Shown here piece after piece: positions 1-7,921 of a stretch of 64,000 bases of DNA (within the stretch, counting starts at the first letter, position 1; each line of letters starts with the position of its first letter). The DNA comes from Halobaculum sp. CBA1158 (lineage in GTDB: Archaea; Halobacteriota; Halobacteria; Halobacteriales; Haloferacaceae): positions 186,001 through 250,000 of the forward strand of contig NZ_CP090372.1 in the NCBI RefSeq assembly GCF_021431925.1, in the 5' to 3' direction. The translations under genes were made by a program, and so were the position numbers. The notes beneath the pieces were generated by a model. That model did no database searches. It saw nothing but the letters and a program-made list of their open reading frames with translations, and was not told the DNA's origin.

Positions 1-1
1 T

Positions 2-1222
2 GGCAACCGTCTCGCCCGAACCGGCCTCGATGTCGACGCCGTTGAGCACCGTCTCGCCGTCGTCGTAGGCGAAGGTCACGTCGTCGTACTCCACGCGGCC
101 TTCGACATCTTCCAGCGCGATGGCGTTCGGCGCGTCCTCGATGCGGACGGGCACGTCCATCAGCCCGCAGATACGCTTGCCCGACGCCTTAGCGTTCTCG
201 TACCAGTCGACGATGCTCGACAGCTGGGCCATCGGCCCGGTCAGCCGCTGGGTGAGCAGCATGAACACGACGAAATCGCCGGTCGTCAACTCCCCCGAAA
301 AGAACAGCGGCGGCCCGGAGAACACCCACAGGCCGCCGAGGACGAACGTCGCGAGCAGCGCCGCGCCCGTGATGAGTTCCATCCCCGGCCGGTAGAAGTA
401 GCTCAGCTTCAACACGTCCATGTTCGCGTCGAAGACGTCCCGCGAGACGCGGCGCACGCGGTCGTTCTCGTACTCCTCGGTGCTCGTGGTCTTGACGAGT
501 TCGATCCCGCTGAGGCCGTTCTCGATGCGGGTGTTGAGGTCCCCGATGGTCTCACGGTGACGGGTGTACCGCGGTTCGATGACGCGCATGAACCACCAGG
601 TGAACCCGACCAGCAGCGGCACCGCGCCGAGCGTCACCAGCGCGAGCTGGCGGTTCGTGTACAGCAACGCCGTCGTCACGCCGACGACGATCACGCCGAT
701 CCGGACCGAGTCGCCCAGCGCGTTGTCGAAGAACGTTTCCAGGTTCGACGTGTCGTTGTTGAGGATGGACATCACCTCCCCCGTCTCCTTGTTGTCGAAG
801 AAGGTCATGTCCAGGCGCTGCATCTTCTCGTAGGCGTCGACCCGGATCGCGTACATCACGCCGTGGGCGAAGTAGTTGATCGCGACGCCACGCACCCACT
901 GGAGAAGCGCACCCCCGAGCAGCGCAGCGGCGACGACGCCCGTCGAGAACCAGAACTGCGCCTCCTGTCCGATCGGGAGCCACGCGTCGGGCACGAGCGG
1001 CAGCGCGTACGCGCTCTCCTGGGTGAACACCGCGTCGATGGTCGTCCCGAGGACGATCGGCGTCACGAGCACCGTCCCGTACGCGAGTACGCTCGTGACC
1101 AGGCCGATCGTGAGCCACAGCGCGTGGTCGGGCGTATAGGCGCGGAACAGTCGCCAGAGCGGGCGCTCGACTTGCTCGCGGTAGGCGTCCAGTTCGGTCT
1201 CGAACTCGTCGCTGGCGGCCAT
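2..1222 (-). CDS. ABC exporter, fused permease-ATPase (3' part missing)
   Basis: The visible 407 residues are the N-terminal part of a half-size ABC exporter: a cytoplasmic start (MAASDEFETELDAYREQVER), then a six-helix ABC transmembrane domain with the usual coupling-helix region FFDNKETGEVMSILNNDTSN. Near the window edge the ATPase domain begins (VEYDDVTFAYDDGETVLNGV). Walker A and later motifs lie outside the window. Its ATG overlaps the TGA of the upstream FecE-type ATPase gene (ATGA), so it is translationally coupled to the iron-uptake operon. A role in exporting a siderophore or another metabolite linked to iron uptake is inferred from position only; this fold also exports lipids and drugs. 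Confidence 0.9.
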   Translation of the reverse strand, partial: MAASDEFETELDAYREQVERPLWRLFRAYTPDHALWLTIGLVTSVLAYGTVLVTPIVLGTTIDAVFTQESAYALPLVPDAWLPIGQEAQFWFSTGVVAAALLGGALLQWVRGVAINYFAHGVMYAIRVDAYEKMQRLDMTFFDNKETGEVMSILNNDTSNLETFFDNALGDSVRIGVIVVGVTTALLYTNRQLALVTLGAVPLLVGFTWWFMRVIEPRYTRHRETIGDLNTRIENGLSGIELVKTTSTEEYENDRVRRVSRDVFDANMDVLKLSYFYRPGMELITGAALLATFVLGGLWVFSGPPLFFSGELTTGDFVVFMLLTQRLTGPMAQLSSIVDWYENAKASGKRICGLMDVPVRIEDAPNAIALEDVEGRVEYDDVTFAYDDGETVLNGVDIEAGSGETVA

Positions 1223-2151
1223 CAGCCGTCCCCGCCGTCAGCCTGGGCGACACGTTCAGTCGGCCGCTTCCGTTCGTCATCGTCGTGGCGAGGCCGGAGT
1301 GGTTCGATACGGGGCCCACGCGGAGTCAGGTCAACCTCCGCGTCGATCTCGAACACGTCACCAAGCAACTCCTCGGTGACGACCTCCTCGGGCGTCCCGC
1401 GCGCCTGAATCGCGCCCTCCTTGAGTGCGACCATCTCGTCGGCGAGCCGCGCGGCCTGCTGGATGTCGTGGAGAACGACGACGACGGTGATGTCGCTTTC
1501 CTCACGCAGCGTCTCGATGATCTCCATCACTTCGAGCTGGTGGTGGAGGTCGAGGAACGTGGTCGGCTCGTCCAGGAGGAGGACGTCGGTGTCCTGGGCG
1601 AGCACCATCGCGATCCACGCCAGCTGTTTCTGCCCGCCGCTGAGGCTCCCGACCTCGCGGTCGCACAGGTGCTGACAGCCGGCAAGCTCCATGGCTCGCT
1701 CGACGGCCTCCTCGTCCTCGTCGGTGGCGCTCTCGAAGAACCCGCGGTGCGGGTAGCGACCGTGGTAGACGAGGTCCTCGACGGTGATGCTGTTCGGCGA
1801 CGTGCTCTCCTGGGAGAGCAGCCCCATCGTTCGCGCGAGTTCCTTCTTGTCGAACGTCTCGATCGCCCGGCCGTCGACGAGCACCGAGCCGGCGTCGGGT
1901 GCGAGCTGGTCGGCCAGCCCCTTCAGGAGCGTGCTCTTGCCGGAGCCGTTCGGGCCGATCAGCGCCGTGACCGCACCCGGTTTGGCCGTGATCGACTCGC
2001 CGTCGATGATGGGCCCGTCGCTACTGGGGTACGAGAGGACGAGCTCCTCGCCGTCGAGGCTGCCGTCGCTTTCGCTGCCGGACTGCTCGTTGTCCGCCCT
2101 CGCTGAACCGCTCCCGTTCGTCCGTGGATCCGTGGTCTGGTCCTGTGACAT
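1222..2151 (-). CDS. Iron-siderophore (FecE/FepC/BtuD-type) ABC transporter ATPase
   Basis: This 309-residue ATPase should energise the adjacent FecCD-type permease. Walker A GPNGSGKST is at residues 66-74, the signature LSGGQ at 170-174, and Walker B LLLDEP at 191-196, followed by the D-loop region and the switch histidine in VVVLHD. About 30 residues at the N terminus are rich in Ser, Gly, Asp and Glu and precede the fold; they are probably a haloarchaeal extension. The C-terminal tail is charged. The gene overlaps both neighbours by ATGA junctions, so it is a middle gene of the iron operon. The substrate (ferric siderophore rather than cobalamin or heme) is inferred from the upstream iron boxes. 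Confidence 0.95.
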   Translation of the reverse strand: MSQDQTTDPRTNGSGSARADNEQSGSESDGSLDGEELVLSYPSSDGPIIDGESITAKPGAVTALIGPNGSGKSTLLKGLADQLAPDAGSVLVDGRAIETFDKKELARTMGLLSQESTSPNSITVEDLVYHGRYPHRGFFESATDEDEEAVERAMELAGCQHLCDREVGSLSGGQKQLAWIAMVLAQDTDVLLLDEPTTFLDLHHQLEVMEIIETLREESDITVVVVLHDIQQAARLADEMVALKEGAIQARGTPEEVVTEELLGDVFEIDAEVDLTPRGPRIEPLRPRHDDDERKRPTERVAQADGGDG

Positions 2152-3266
2152 CAGATTTCACCCATCTTGTCCTGCTTGCGCATCAGGTACAGGAAGTATG
2201 GGCCGCCGACCAGTCCCGTGACGATACCCACGGGGATCTGGACGGGATTGAGCGCGAGTCTGGCTCCCACGTCGGCGGCGACCATCAGCGCCGGACCGGC
2301 GAACACGCAGCCGATGACGAGCTTCTTGTAGTCGCTGCCGACGATGTTGCGCACCATGTGCGGGACGATGAGGCCGACGAAGCCGACGATACCCGCGACG
2401 GCGATGCTCGCGGCCGCCGCCAGGACGGCAACGCCCGAGAGCGCGAACCGTACCTTCTCGACGCTCATCCCGAGCGAACTCGCGGTCTGCTCGCCGAGCA
2501 GGAGCACGTTCAGCTGGCGGGAACTCACGAGCGCGAGTCCCATCGCCACGATGGTCCACGGGAGTGCCATCCGGACCTGTTCCCAGTCGGTGCCCGTGAG
2601 CGAGCCGGTGGTCCACGCGATGGCCGACTGGACGACGCCGATGTCGTCGGCGAAGAAGAACAGCGCCGTCTGGACGCTGCCGAAGACGGTGCCGACGATG
2701 ACGCCCGCCAGCACCAGCCGGACGGGGCTGGTCCCGTTCTTCCACGCGATGGCGTAGACGATCAGGAACGCGATCGCCCCGCCGATGGAGGCGATGATCG
2801 GGAGGAACGCCGACAGCCCCGAGAACACGACCAGGGTCAGCAGGATCATCAGCCCGGCACCGGAGGAGACGCCGAGGATGAACGGACTGGCGAGTTCGTT
2901 GCGGGTGACCGCCTGGAAGATGGCACCCGAGACGGCGAGGTTCATCCCGACCAGCGCGCCGACGAACACCCGCGGCAGCCGGATGTTCCAGACGATGAGG
3001 CTGCGTTTGTTCATCTCGGGCACCTCACCGCCGAGGATCCACGCCTCCCAGGCTTCCGTGTTGAATATGACCTGCGGATTGAAGACGGCCTGCCAGGCCT
3101 CGACGATGGTCATCGAGAACGCACCGAAGCTCACCTGTACGAGGCCGCCGCCGACGATGACCGCGAGACTGCCGACGATGAGCGTGAACAGCGAGCCGTC
3201 GAACCAGCCGAACCACTGCTCGCGCCAGCCGCGTGTGTCGGCGTCGGATGCGGTTTCAGTCGCCAT
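2151..3266 (-). CDS. FecCD/BtuC-family permease of a siderophore ABC transporter
   Basis: This 371-residue membrane protein has about nine or ten hydrophobic helices. The family signature is near residues 95-140: RLPRVFVGALVGMNLAVSGA followed by FQAVTRNELASPFILGVSSG. The later GFVGLIVPHMVR segment is the FecCD region that contacts the ATPase. There is a single permease gene, so a homodimer is expected. It lies between the flavoprotein and ATPase genes with no intergenic space (stop of the upstream gene region at 3267, start at 3266; ATGA overlap downstream). The product would move an iron-chelate from the binding lipoproteins across the membrane. Confidence 0.95.
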   Translation of the reverse strand: MATETASDADTRGWREQWFGWFDGSLFTLIVGSLAVIVGGGLVQVSFGAFSMTIVEAWQAVFNPQVIFNTEAWEAWILGGEVPEMNKRSLIVWNIRLPRVFVGALVGMNLAVSGAIFQAVTRNELASPFILGVSSGAGLMILLTLVVFSGLSAFLPIIASIGGAIAFLIVYAIAWKNGTSPVRLVLAGVIVGTVFGSVQTALFFFADDIGVVQSAIAWTTGSLTGTDWEQVRMALPWTIVAMGLALVSSRQLNVLLLGEQTASSLGMSVEKVRFALSGVAVLAAAASIAVAGIVGFVGLIVPHMVRNIVGSDYKKLVIGCVFAGPALMVAADVGARLALNPVQIPVGIVTGLVGGPYFLYLMRKQDKMGEI

Positions 3267-4136
3267 CTATTCGCTCACCTCTGGGGTGTCGAGATCGGAC
3301 GCATAGTCACGGATGAGTTCGTCGTCGACGTGGTCGAGAAGCCGACGATGCGCTCGCTCTGTACGCCGTTCGACCTCGGCGTCGTCGATCTGCCACTCCT
3401 GTTGTTCCGTGGCGAGCTCGCGGGCTTTGCGCCGGACGAACTCGTCGTCCAGCTCGTCGGGAGCCGACTCGATGGTGTACTCGGCGCTGCGTTCGAGCCA
3501 GTCGTCGCCGGCGTAGCGACCCTGCTGGACCACCCAGTCGGTGTGGTCGGCAGCGGCCTCCCACAGTCCCTCTTCGACCCGGCGGTAGTCGGTGACGACG
3601 GCCAACCCGACGCGAGCCCCGTGTCCGACGGCGACGGCGATCTGGCTCTCGACGCCGGCGGTCGGGCCGGCGAGCCACAGGCCGTCGACGGGCGTCTCGC
3701 CCCGCTCGCCCGCGAGGTCCGGGTCGAGCCACGTCTCGCCGCCGTCCGAGAGGAAGTACTCACCGAGGACCTCTTCGAGGTAGTTCACGTCGTAGGTCGA
3801 TGCGGCGACGACGCGGTCGGCCGTGTACGCGTCGTCCTGCGTCTCGACGCGGAAACCGTCGCCCGTCTCGGCGATGTCGGTCGCCATGTCGTCGGCGACG
3901 GTCGCGCCGACGCGTTCGGCGTGCGCCTGGCTCATCGCGTAGAACGTCTCCACGTCGATGCCGCCCGGGAAACCCAGGTAGTTCTCGATGAACGCACATT
4001 GCTGGATCGAGGAGTTCCCGCGATCCAGCACGAGCGTGTCGAGCCCATACCGAGCGGTGAAGACGGCCGTCGAGCAGCCTGCCGGGCCGCCGCCGATGAC
4101 GACGACGTCGTACTCGGTGGTCTCAGAAGTTCCCAT
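3267..4136 (-). CDS. Thioredoxin-reductase-like FAD protein inside the iron-uptake operon
   Basis: The ATG at 4136 (MGTSETTEYDVVVIGGG) is preferred. It gives 289 residues starting at the FAD-binding Rossmann motif GGGPAG and overlaps the end of the upstream binding-protein gene by 14 bases. The N-terminal half resembles thioredoxin reductase (dinucleotide motif, ENYLGFPGGI segment, and a late DGLWLAGPTAG motif). The redox CxxC and a full NADPH domain are absent; one cysteine follows the first strand (QQC). The C-terminal third is charged and helical and not recognised. Lying between binding-protein and permease genes, it may reduce the imported ferric chelate, which is an inference. A similar but shorter flavoprotein is at 32758-33339. 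Confidence 0.88.
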   Translation of the reverse strand: MGTSETTEYDVVVIGGGPAGCSTAVFTARYGLDTLVLDRGNSSIQQCAFIENYLGFPGGIDVETFYAMSQAHAERVGATVADDMATDIAETGDGFRVETQDDAYTADRVVAASTYDVNYLEEVLGEYFLSDGGETWLDPDLAGERGETPVDGLWLAGPTAGVESQIAVAVGHGARVGLAVVTDYRRVEEGLWEAAADHTDWVVQQGRYAGDDWLERSAEYTIESAPDELDDEFVRRKARELATEQQEWQIDDAEVERRTERAHRRLLDHVDDELIRDYASDLDTPEVSE

Positions 4137-5322
4137 TGATGATGTCTGCAACGCGCTGGCGGTCGAACAGCTGTTCACTCTCGGGCGTCTCACCCAGCCC
4201 GCGCCACTCGCCGAACTGCTCGGGGTAGATCTGCTTGGCCGTCATCTCCGTCTGGAACAGCGTGTACAACGGGCCCTGGAACCCGGTCGCGCCGTTGTAC
4301 ACTCGACCGTTCGAGAAGGCGGTCACCTCCGCGGCGACCGACCCGTCTTCGGGGTCACGGATCGGCGGGATCCGATCCGGGAACTGCAGACCCAACGCCT
4401 GAATGAACACGTCCGGGTCGACCTCGAGCATCGCCTCCATGTCGTACTGGACGCCGAAGCCCTCGTACTGCGGATGCTCCGCGAAGGCGTTCCGGGGCTG
4501 TAGCGGTCTGATATGTGCTCGGGCGAACCCCGGGTTGGTGATGGTCGGCTGGCCGTAGAACGTTCCGTCGAAGTGGACGGAGAGTGCGACGCGCGGGCGC
4601 TCGCTCTCGGGCGGGAGATTCGACTGGATCTCGGCGACCATCTCGTCGTAGACCCCTTCTAGTGCGGCAGCGCGGTCGGGGACCTGGTACAGCTCCGCGA
4701 ACTTCCGAGTGAGCTCCCAGATCGAGTAGTACTGGTAGGACTCGTCTCCGGTGTAGTTGCGATAGGCGCTGTACCGGTTCGCGAAGTAGGGGCTGATCTG
4801 ATCTCGAAGCGTTTCGACATCGGATTCTTCGAATCCGTCCCAGGTAGTAGCCAGTCGGAGGGGATCGAGATGGTGGACGTCGGCGTCGAGTTCGAAGAAC
4901 GTCTCGACGCTCATGTTGTCGCTCAGCGTCGTCAGTCCCTCCGAATCGAACGAGACGTCCGGGAGCTGGTCGTAGAATTCGGTGATGATGTTCCCGGGTC
5001 GGCCGTGGGCGATCAGCCGGTCGTCCTGTCCGAGCGCGACCAGCATATCCGCCCACTGGTCGTCGAAGCTCACGGCCGTCTCCGGAACGGAGTCGAACTC
5101 AACCGACCCCATCGGTGACATCGAAACCGAGTAGCTCTCATCTTCCGGCGTCGACGTGTCGGTCGCGGTTGACTCTTCGACTTCCGTGTCGGTCGGCGTT
5201 GATCCCCCGTCGCTTTGTCCCCCACAGCCGGCTAGCAACCCACCGCCGACGACCGTCCCGCCGTACTTTATGTAGTCCCGCCGCGTCGGAACCTCGCTCG
5301 TATTAGTATCGTTGTCGCTCAT
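4123..5322 (-). CDS. Tat-exported lipoprotein, periplasmic-type iron/siderophore binding protein (copy 1)
   Basis: This 399-residue protein starts with a twin-arginine signal (TRRDYIKYGG) followed by the lipobox LAGC, so it should be anchored by a lipid outside the membrane. A Ser/Thr/Asp/Glu-rich linker follows, then a FepB/FhuD-like two-lobed binding domain beginning SVSMSPMGSVEFDSVPETAV. It is a clear paralogue of the gene immediately upstream: both share the signal, the linker, the late TAKQIYPEQFGEW-type block and the closing RQRVADIINGN-type segment. Only two bases separate the two genes. Two tandem binding proteins for one permease suggest two chelates. Confidence 0.95.
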   Translation of the reverse strand: MSDNDTNTSEVPTRRDYIKYGGTVVGGGLLAGCGGQSDGGSTPTDTEVEESTATDTSTPEDESYSVSMSPMGSVEFDSVPETAVSFDDQWADMLVALGQDDRLIAHGRPGNIITEFYDQLPDVSFDSEGLTTLSDNMSVETFFELDADVHHLDPLRLATTWDGFEESDVETLRDQISPYFANRYSAYRNYTGDESYQYYSIWELTRKFAELYQVPDRAAALEGVYDEMVAEIQSNLPPESERPRVALSVHFDGTFYGQPTITNPGFARAHIRPLQPRNAFAEHPQYEGFGVQYDMEAMLEVDPDVFIQALGLQFPDRIPPIRDPEDGSVAAEVTAFSNGRVYNGATGFQGPLYTLFQTEMTAKQIYPEQFGEWRGLGETPESEQLFDRQRVADIINGNF

Positions 5323-5324
5323 AG

Positions 5325-6542
5325 TCAGATATCCCCATTGACGATCTCCGAGACGCGCTGACGGTCGAACAGCTGTTCTTCCTCAGGAATCTCGCCGACG
5401 CCAGGATACTCGCCGAAGGTCTCGGGATAGAGGTACTTCGCGGTCAGTTCGCTGTAGAACAGGTACGCGACCGGACCGGCGTACGGCGTCCCACCGGGGT
5501 AGAAGGCGTCGTTCTGGATGGCGGTGAGATCCTGGGCACCCGGCTCGTTCTCGACGCTCTCGACGATACCCTCGTGGCTGACTCCGTCGATTTCGGGGTA
5601 AAACAGCGAGGACCCTTGGATCAGGATATCGGGGTCGATCTCCAGCATCGTCTCCATATCGACGGTGCCCCCGAACTCGAATGGAACGTCGTCGCCGTAC
5701 GTCTCGCGAATGGCGCTCTTCGAGCCGACGTTCCGGTAGTGGCGGGTTCCGTAGCCGCCCTGTTCGATGTCGTACGTGTAGAAGTTCCCGTCGAAGTAGC
5801 TGACCTGCATCACCGTCGGCCGCTCGCTCTCCGGCGGGAGGTCGGCCTGAATCGTCTCGGTCAGCTCCTCGTCGACCTGTCTGAGTGCCTCGAATCGCTC
5901 CTGCTCCCCGAGCGCCTGCGCGAACTTCTCGTACAGTTCGTACAGCGTGTAGTACTCGTACGGCCGGTCACCCTCGTACCCCCTGTCGACGCTGTAGCGG
6001 TTCGCGAAGAACGGTGCGACGTTCTGTCGGAGCTCCTCGATATCGGTCTCGTCCAACCCTTCGAGCGTCGGCGCTCGGTAGGGGTCCATCGCGATGAGGT
6101 CCGGCCCAATCTCGTAGATGAGTTCCTTGTCGACCTGCTCGCCGACGAAGCTCTGGATCTGTTCGGTCTCGAAGGAGACGCCCGGCAGCGACTCGTGGAG
6201 CGTGAACCACGTTCCGCCGGGGTCGTCGAACCCGGCCACGGCGTCCCCGTGGCCGAGTTCGTACGCCATGTGGAGCCACTGCCGGTCGTACGCGATCATG
6301 CGCTCCGGTGGAGCGTCGAACTCGACGGTGCCGACCGGCGACATCGTCACCGAGTAGCTCTCGTCTTCCGGCGTCGGTGTCTCGGTATCGGATGGCTCGT
6401 CGGCCTCCGTATCGGTCGGTGTCGATCCGGAATCGGACTGCCCCGCACACCCGGCGAGCAGTCCCCCGCCGACGACCGCCCCACCGTATTTCACGCAGTC
6501 CCTGCGCGTCGGTCCCGCTTGTGGTGCACCGTCTTTCGACAT
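5325..6542 (-). CDS. Tat-exported lipoprotein, iron/siderophore binding protein (copy 2, first gene of operon)
   Basis: This 405-residue paralogue of the downstream gene has the same architecture: twin-arginine signal TRRDCVKYGG, lipobox LAGC, an acidic Thr/Glu-rich linker with a PTDTEADE block, and a FepB-like binding domain. It ends LFDRQRVSEIVNGDI, closely matching its neighbour. It is the first gene of the six-gene iron operon. The start at 6542 sits 24-30 nt downstream of a TATA-like box with no room for a leader, so translation is probably leaderless. Two iron-box palindromes flank that TATA element. Iron repression is inferred from those boxes. Confidence 0.95.
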   Translation of the reverse strand: MSKDGAPQAGPTRRDCVKYGGAVVGGGLLAGCAGQSDSGSTPTDTEADEPSDTETPTPEDESYSVTMSPVGTVEFDAPPERMIAYDRQWLHMAYELGHGDAVAGFDDPGGTWFTLHESLPGVSFETEQIQSFVGEQVDKELIYEIGPDLIAMDPYRAPTLEGLDETDIEELRQNVAPFFANRYSVDRGYEGDRPYEYYTLYELYEKFAQALGEQERFEALRQVDEELTETIQADLPPESERPTVMQVSYFDGNFYTYDIEQGGYGTRHYRNVGSKSAIRETYGDDVPFEFGGTVDMETMLEIDPDILIQGSSLFYPEIDGVSHEGIVESVENEPGAQDLTAIQNDAFYPGGTPYAGPVAYLFYSELTAKYLYPETFGEYPGVGEIPEEEQLFDRQRVSEIVNGDI

Positions 6543-6547
6543 GAGGT

Positions 6548-6561
6548 TTAGGCTTGCCTAA
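6548..6561. promoter_or_regulatory. DtxR/IdeR-type iron box, proximal
   Basis: TTAGGCTTGCCTAA is a 5-4-5 inverted repeat (TTAGG/CCTAA) lying between the TATA element and the start codon at 6542. It matches the DtxR/IdeR/SirR operator half-site. A repressor bound here would block transcription. Confidence 0.8.
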
Positions 6562-6565
6562 CGGG

Positions 6566-6572
6566 TATTAAA
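6566..6572 (-). promoter_or_regulatory. TATA box of the iron-uptake operon
   Basis: On the minus strand this reads TTTAATA, centred about 27 nt upstream of the ATG at 6542, as expected for a leaderless haloarchaeal transcript. Confidence 0.75.
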
Positions 6573-6583
6573 GCACTCGATTT

Positions 6584-6597
6584 TTAGGCTAACCTGA
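6584..6597. promoter_or_regulatory. DtxR/IdeR-type iron box, distal
   Basis: TTAGGCTAACCTGA is a second palindrome of the same type with one mismatch. It starts 36 bp from the proximal box, on the other side of the TATA element, near the expected BRE. Confidence 0.75.
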
Positions 6598-6605
6598 AGC
6601 GTCGG

Positions 6606-7616
6606 TTAGCGAGGTGCGCCGCACCGTGGGCACATCGGTGGGCCGGCCTCCGGAAGTTCGAGCCCGCAGTACGGGCACGCCTCGCCGTCCGGACTCGTCA
6701 TCGCCTCGACGACCGCCTCGGTGCCGGAACGGAGTGACGCGAGCGTACCGACCGCTCGTTTCTCGTCGCCACCGGCCGTGTCCTCCCGCGCGTCCCGGAG
6801 GAATGCCACTCGCGGGGCCACGAACTCGGCGGCGTCCTCGTCGTCGATATCGATAGCGTCCGGAGACGAGACGCGCTCGCCGTCGACGCGGCGCAGTAGC
6901 CCTACCGCTTCGGCGGCCCGTCCGCGAACGTACGGGTCCTCACCCTCGTCCGTGAGCCGACTCACGAGTGCATCGCGGGCTGAAGCGAGCTTCGCGGGGT
7001 GCTCACAACCCACGGCCGTCAGCGCCGTACAGAGGTGGTAGCGAACGAGTACTTCGTCGTCGACGAGGTGCTCGGCGAGCGACTCCACCTGGTGACGGAG
7101 CCGACTCGGGTCGCCGAGTGCGACGCACTCCAGGGCTTTCGCCAACTTCTCTTTGACCTCCGCTTCGTCGAACGACAGCCCGATGCGGAAGTCGGCTAAG
7201 ATCGCTGGGTCGCTGACCGCCTCTGGGTGCTCGCGACCAATGTAGCCGAGCGCCTCGGCACAGCGAGCTCGAACGTAATAGAACTCCTCGTCGTCGGCCA
7301 GCCGGTCGGCGAGGGGGTCGATCGCCGGGAGAGCGACCGCGGGCTCGGTCTCAGCGAGCGAGACGAACAGTTTTGCGGTAGTCAGCCTGACCGCCCGGTC
7401 GTCGTCGGTCAGAAACATCGAGAGCGGGCCGACGAGGTCTTCGGCAGTACGCGGTCGCTCCGCGACGACGTCCCGAACCGCCCGCAGCGTCCGCTTGCGA
7501 GTCTCCGTCTCAGCCGCGCAGAGCCGGTCGAGACATGCCGCAGTCTCCTCGACCCTCTCCGTTTCGAGGAGTTCGGGCAGGCGGTCGGCCGGTGGCGACT
7601 CGTTTGGTTCGCTCAT
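6606..7616 (-). CDS. HEAT-repeat protein with C-terminal zinc ribbon
   Basis: The start at 7616 (MSEPNESPPADRLPELLETE) is preferred to an upstream in-frame one. The product is then 336 residues. Most of it is a run of helical HEAT/armadillo-type repeats, with recurrent DDE-VR-A-AEALG-type segments such as FYYVRARCAEALGYIGREHP. The last 25 residues form a zinc ribbon, CPYCG...CPRCG. Such proteins usually serve as protein-interaction scaffolds; no enzyme motif is visible and no partner is indicated. It ends about 60 bases from the iron-operon promoter, on the same strand, but the iron boxes lie between them so it is not part of that operon. Confidence 0.9.
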   Translation of the reverse strand: MSEPNESPPADRLPELLETERVEETAACLDRLCAAETETRKRTLRAVRDVVAERPRTAEDLVGPLSMFLTDDDRAVRLTTAKLFVSLAETEPAVALPAIDPLADRLADDEEFYYVRARCAEALGYIGREHPEAVSDPAILADFRIGLSFDEAEVKEKLAKALECVALGDPSRLRHQVESLAEHLVDDEVLVRYHLCTALTAVGCEHPAKLASARDALVSRLTDEGEDPYVRGRAAEAVGLLRRVDGERVSSPDAIDIDDEDAAEFVAPRVAFLRDAREDTAGGDEKRAVGTLASLRSGTEAVVEAMTSPDGEACPYCGLELPEAGPPMCPRCGAPR

Positions 7617-7921
7617 CGACTCAGCGGATATGTGAGCCGGTTTCGCGTTCGGTCGCTTCAATCCGGTGGTTTAGCGGAGGGATCACGAACCGACAGAGAT
7701 TCCACCCCGAGACTGGCTTTTCTCCCGAAGCTGTGGATCGTCGGAAGGCGATGGTTAGATATAGCGCTATGCAATTTACGCACAACAAAAGTTCGGAGTA
7801 TATGCCGATAGTACGCGCGAGAAACGCTGAAACCCCAGAATCCCGTCTTTCACGATCCACATTAGCTTACTCAACTAAGCACAAGTGGTTTGAAGTGGGG
7901 CCGCGCCCTCGGTGGAGCCGA
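7617..7921. other. AT-rich divergent intergenic region before the recombinase
   Basis: This 305-bp stretch separates two divergent genes and is much more AT-rich than its surroundings. It contains the perfect palindrome ATAGCGCTAT (7761-7770), a TATA-like AGTATATGC near 7798, and a TTAGCTTACTCAACTAAG segment (7862-7879). That segment shares the 10-mer ACTCAACTAA with the par region near 32450. It should hold both promoters. No tRNA or complete attachment site was recognised. Confidence 0.5.

Noticed and set aside
557..1408. Long plus-strand open frames opposite the ABC genes
   Set aside because: They are rich in Arg, His and Asp, mirror the codon bias of the real minus-strand genes, and show no domains. 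Similar antisense frames across the window (for example 2124-4139, 10881-12638, 51011-53338 and 60336-63293) were rejected for the same reason.
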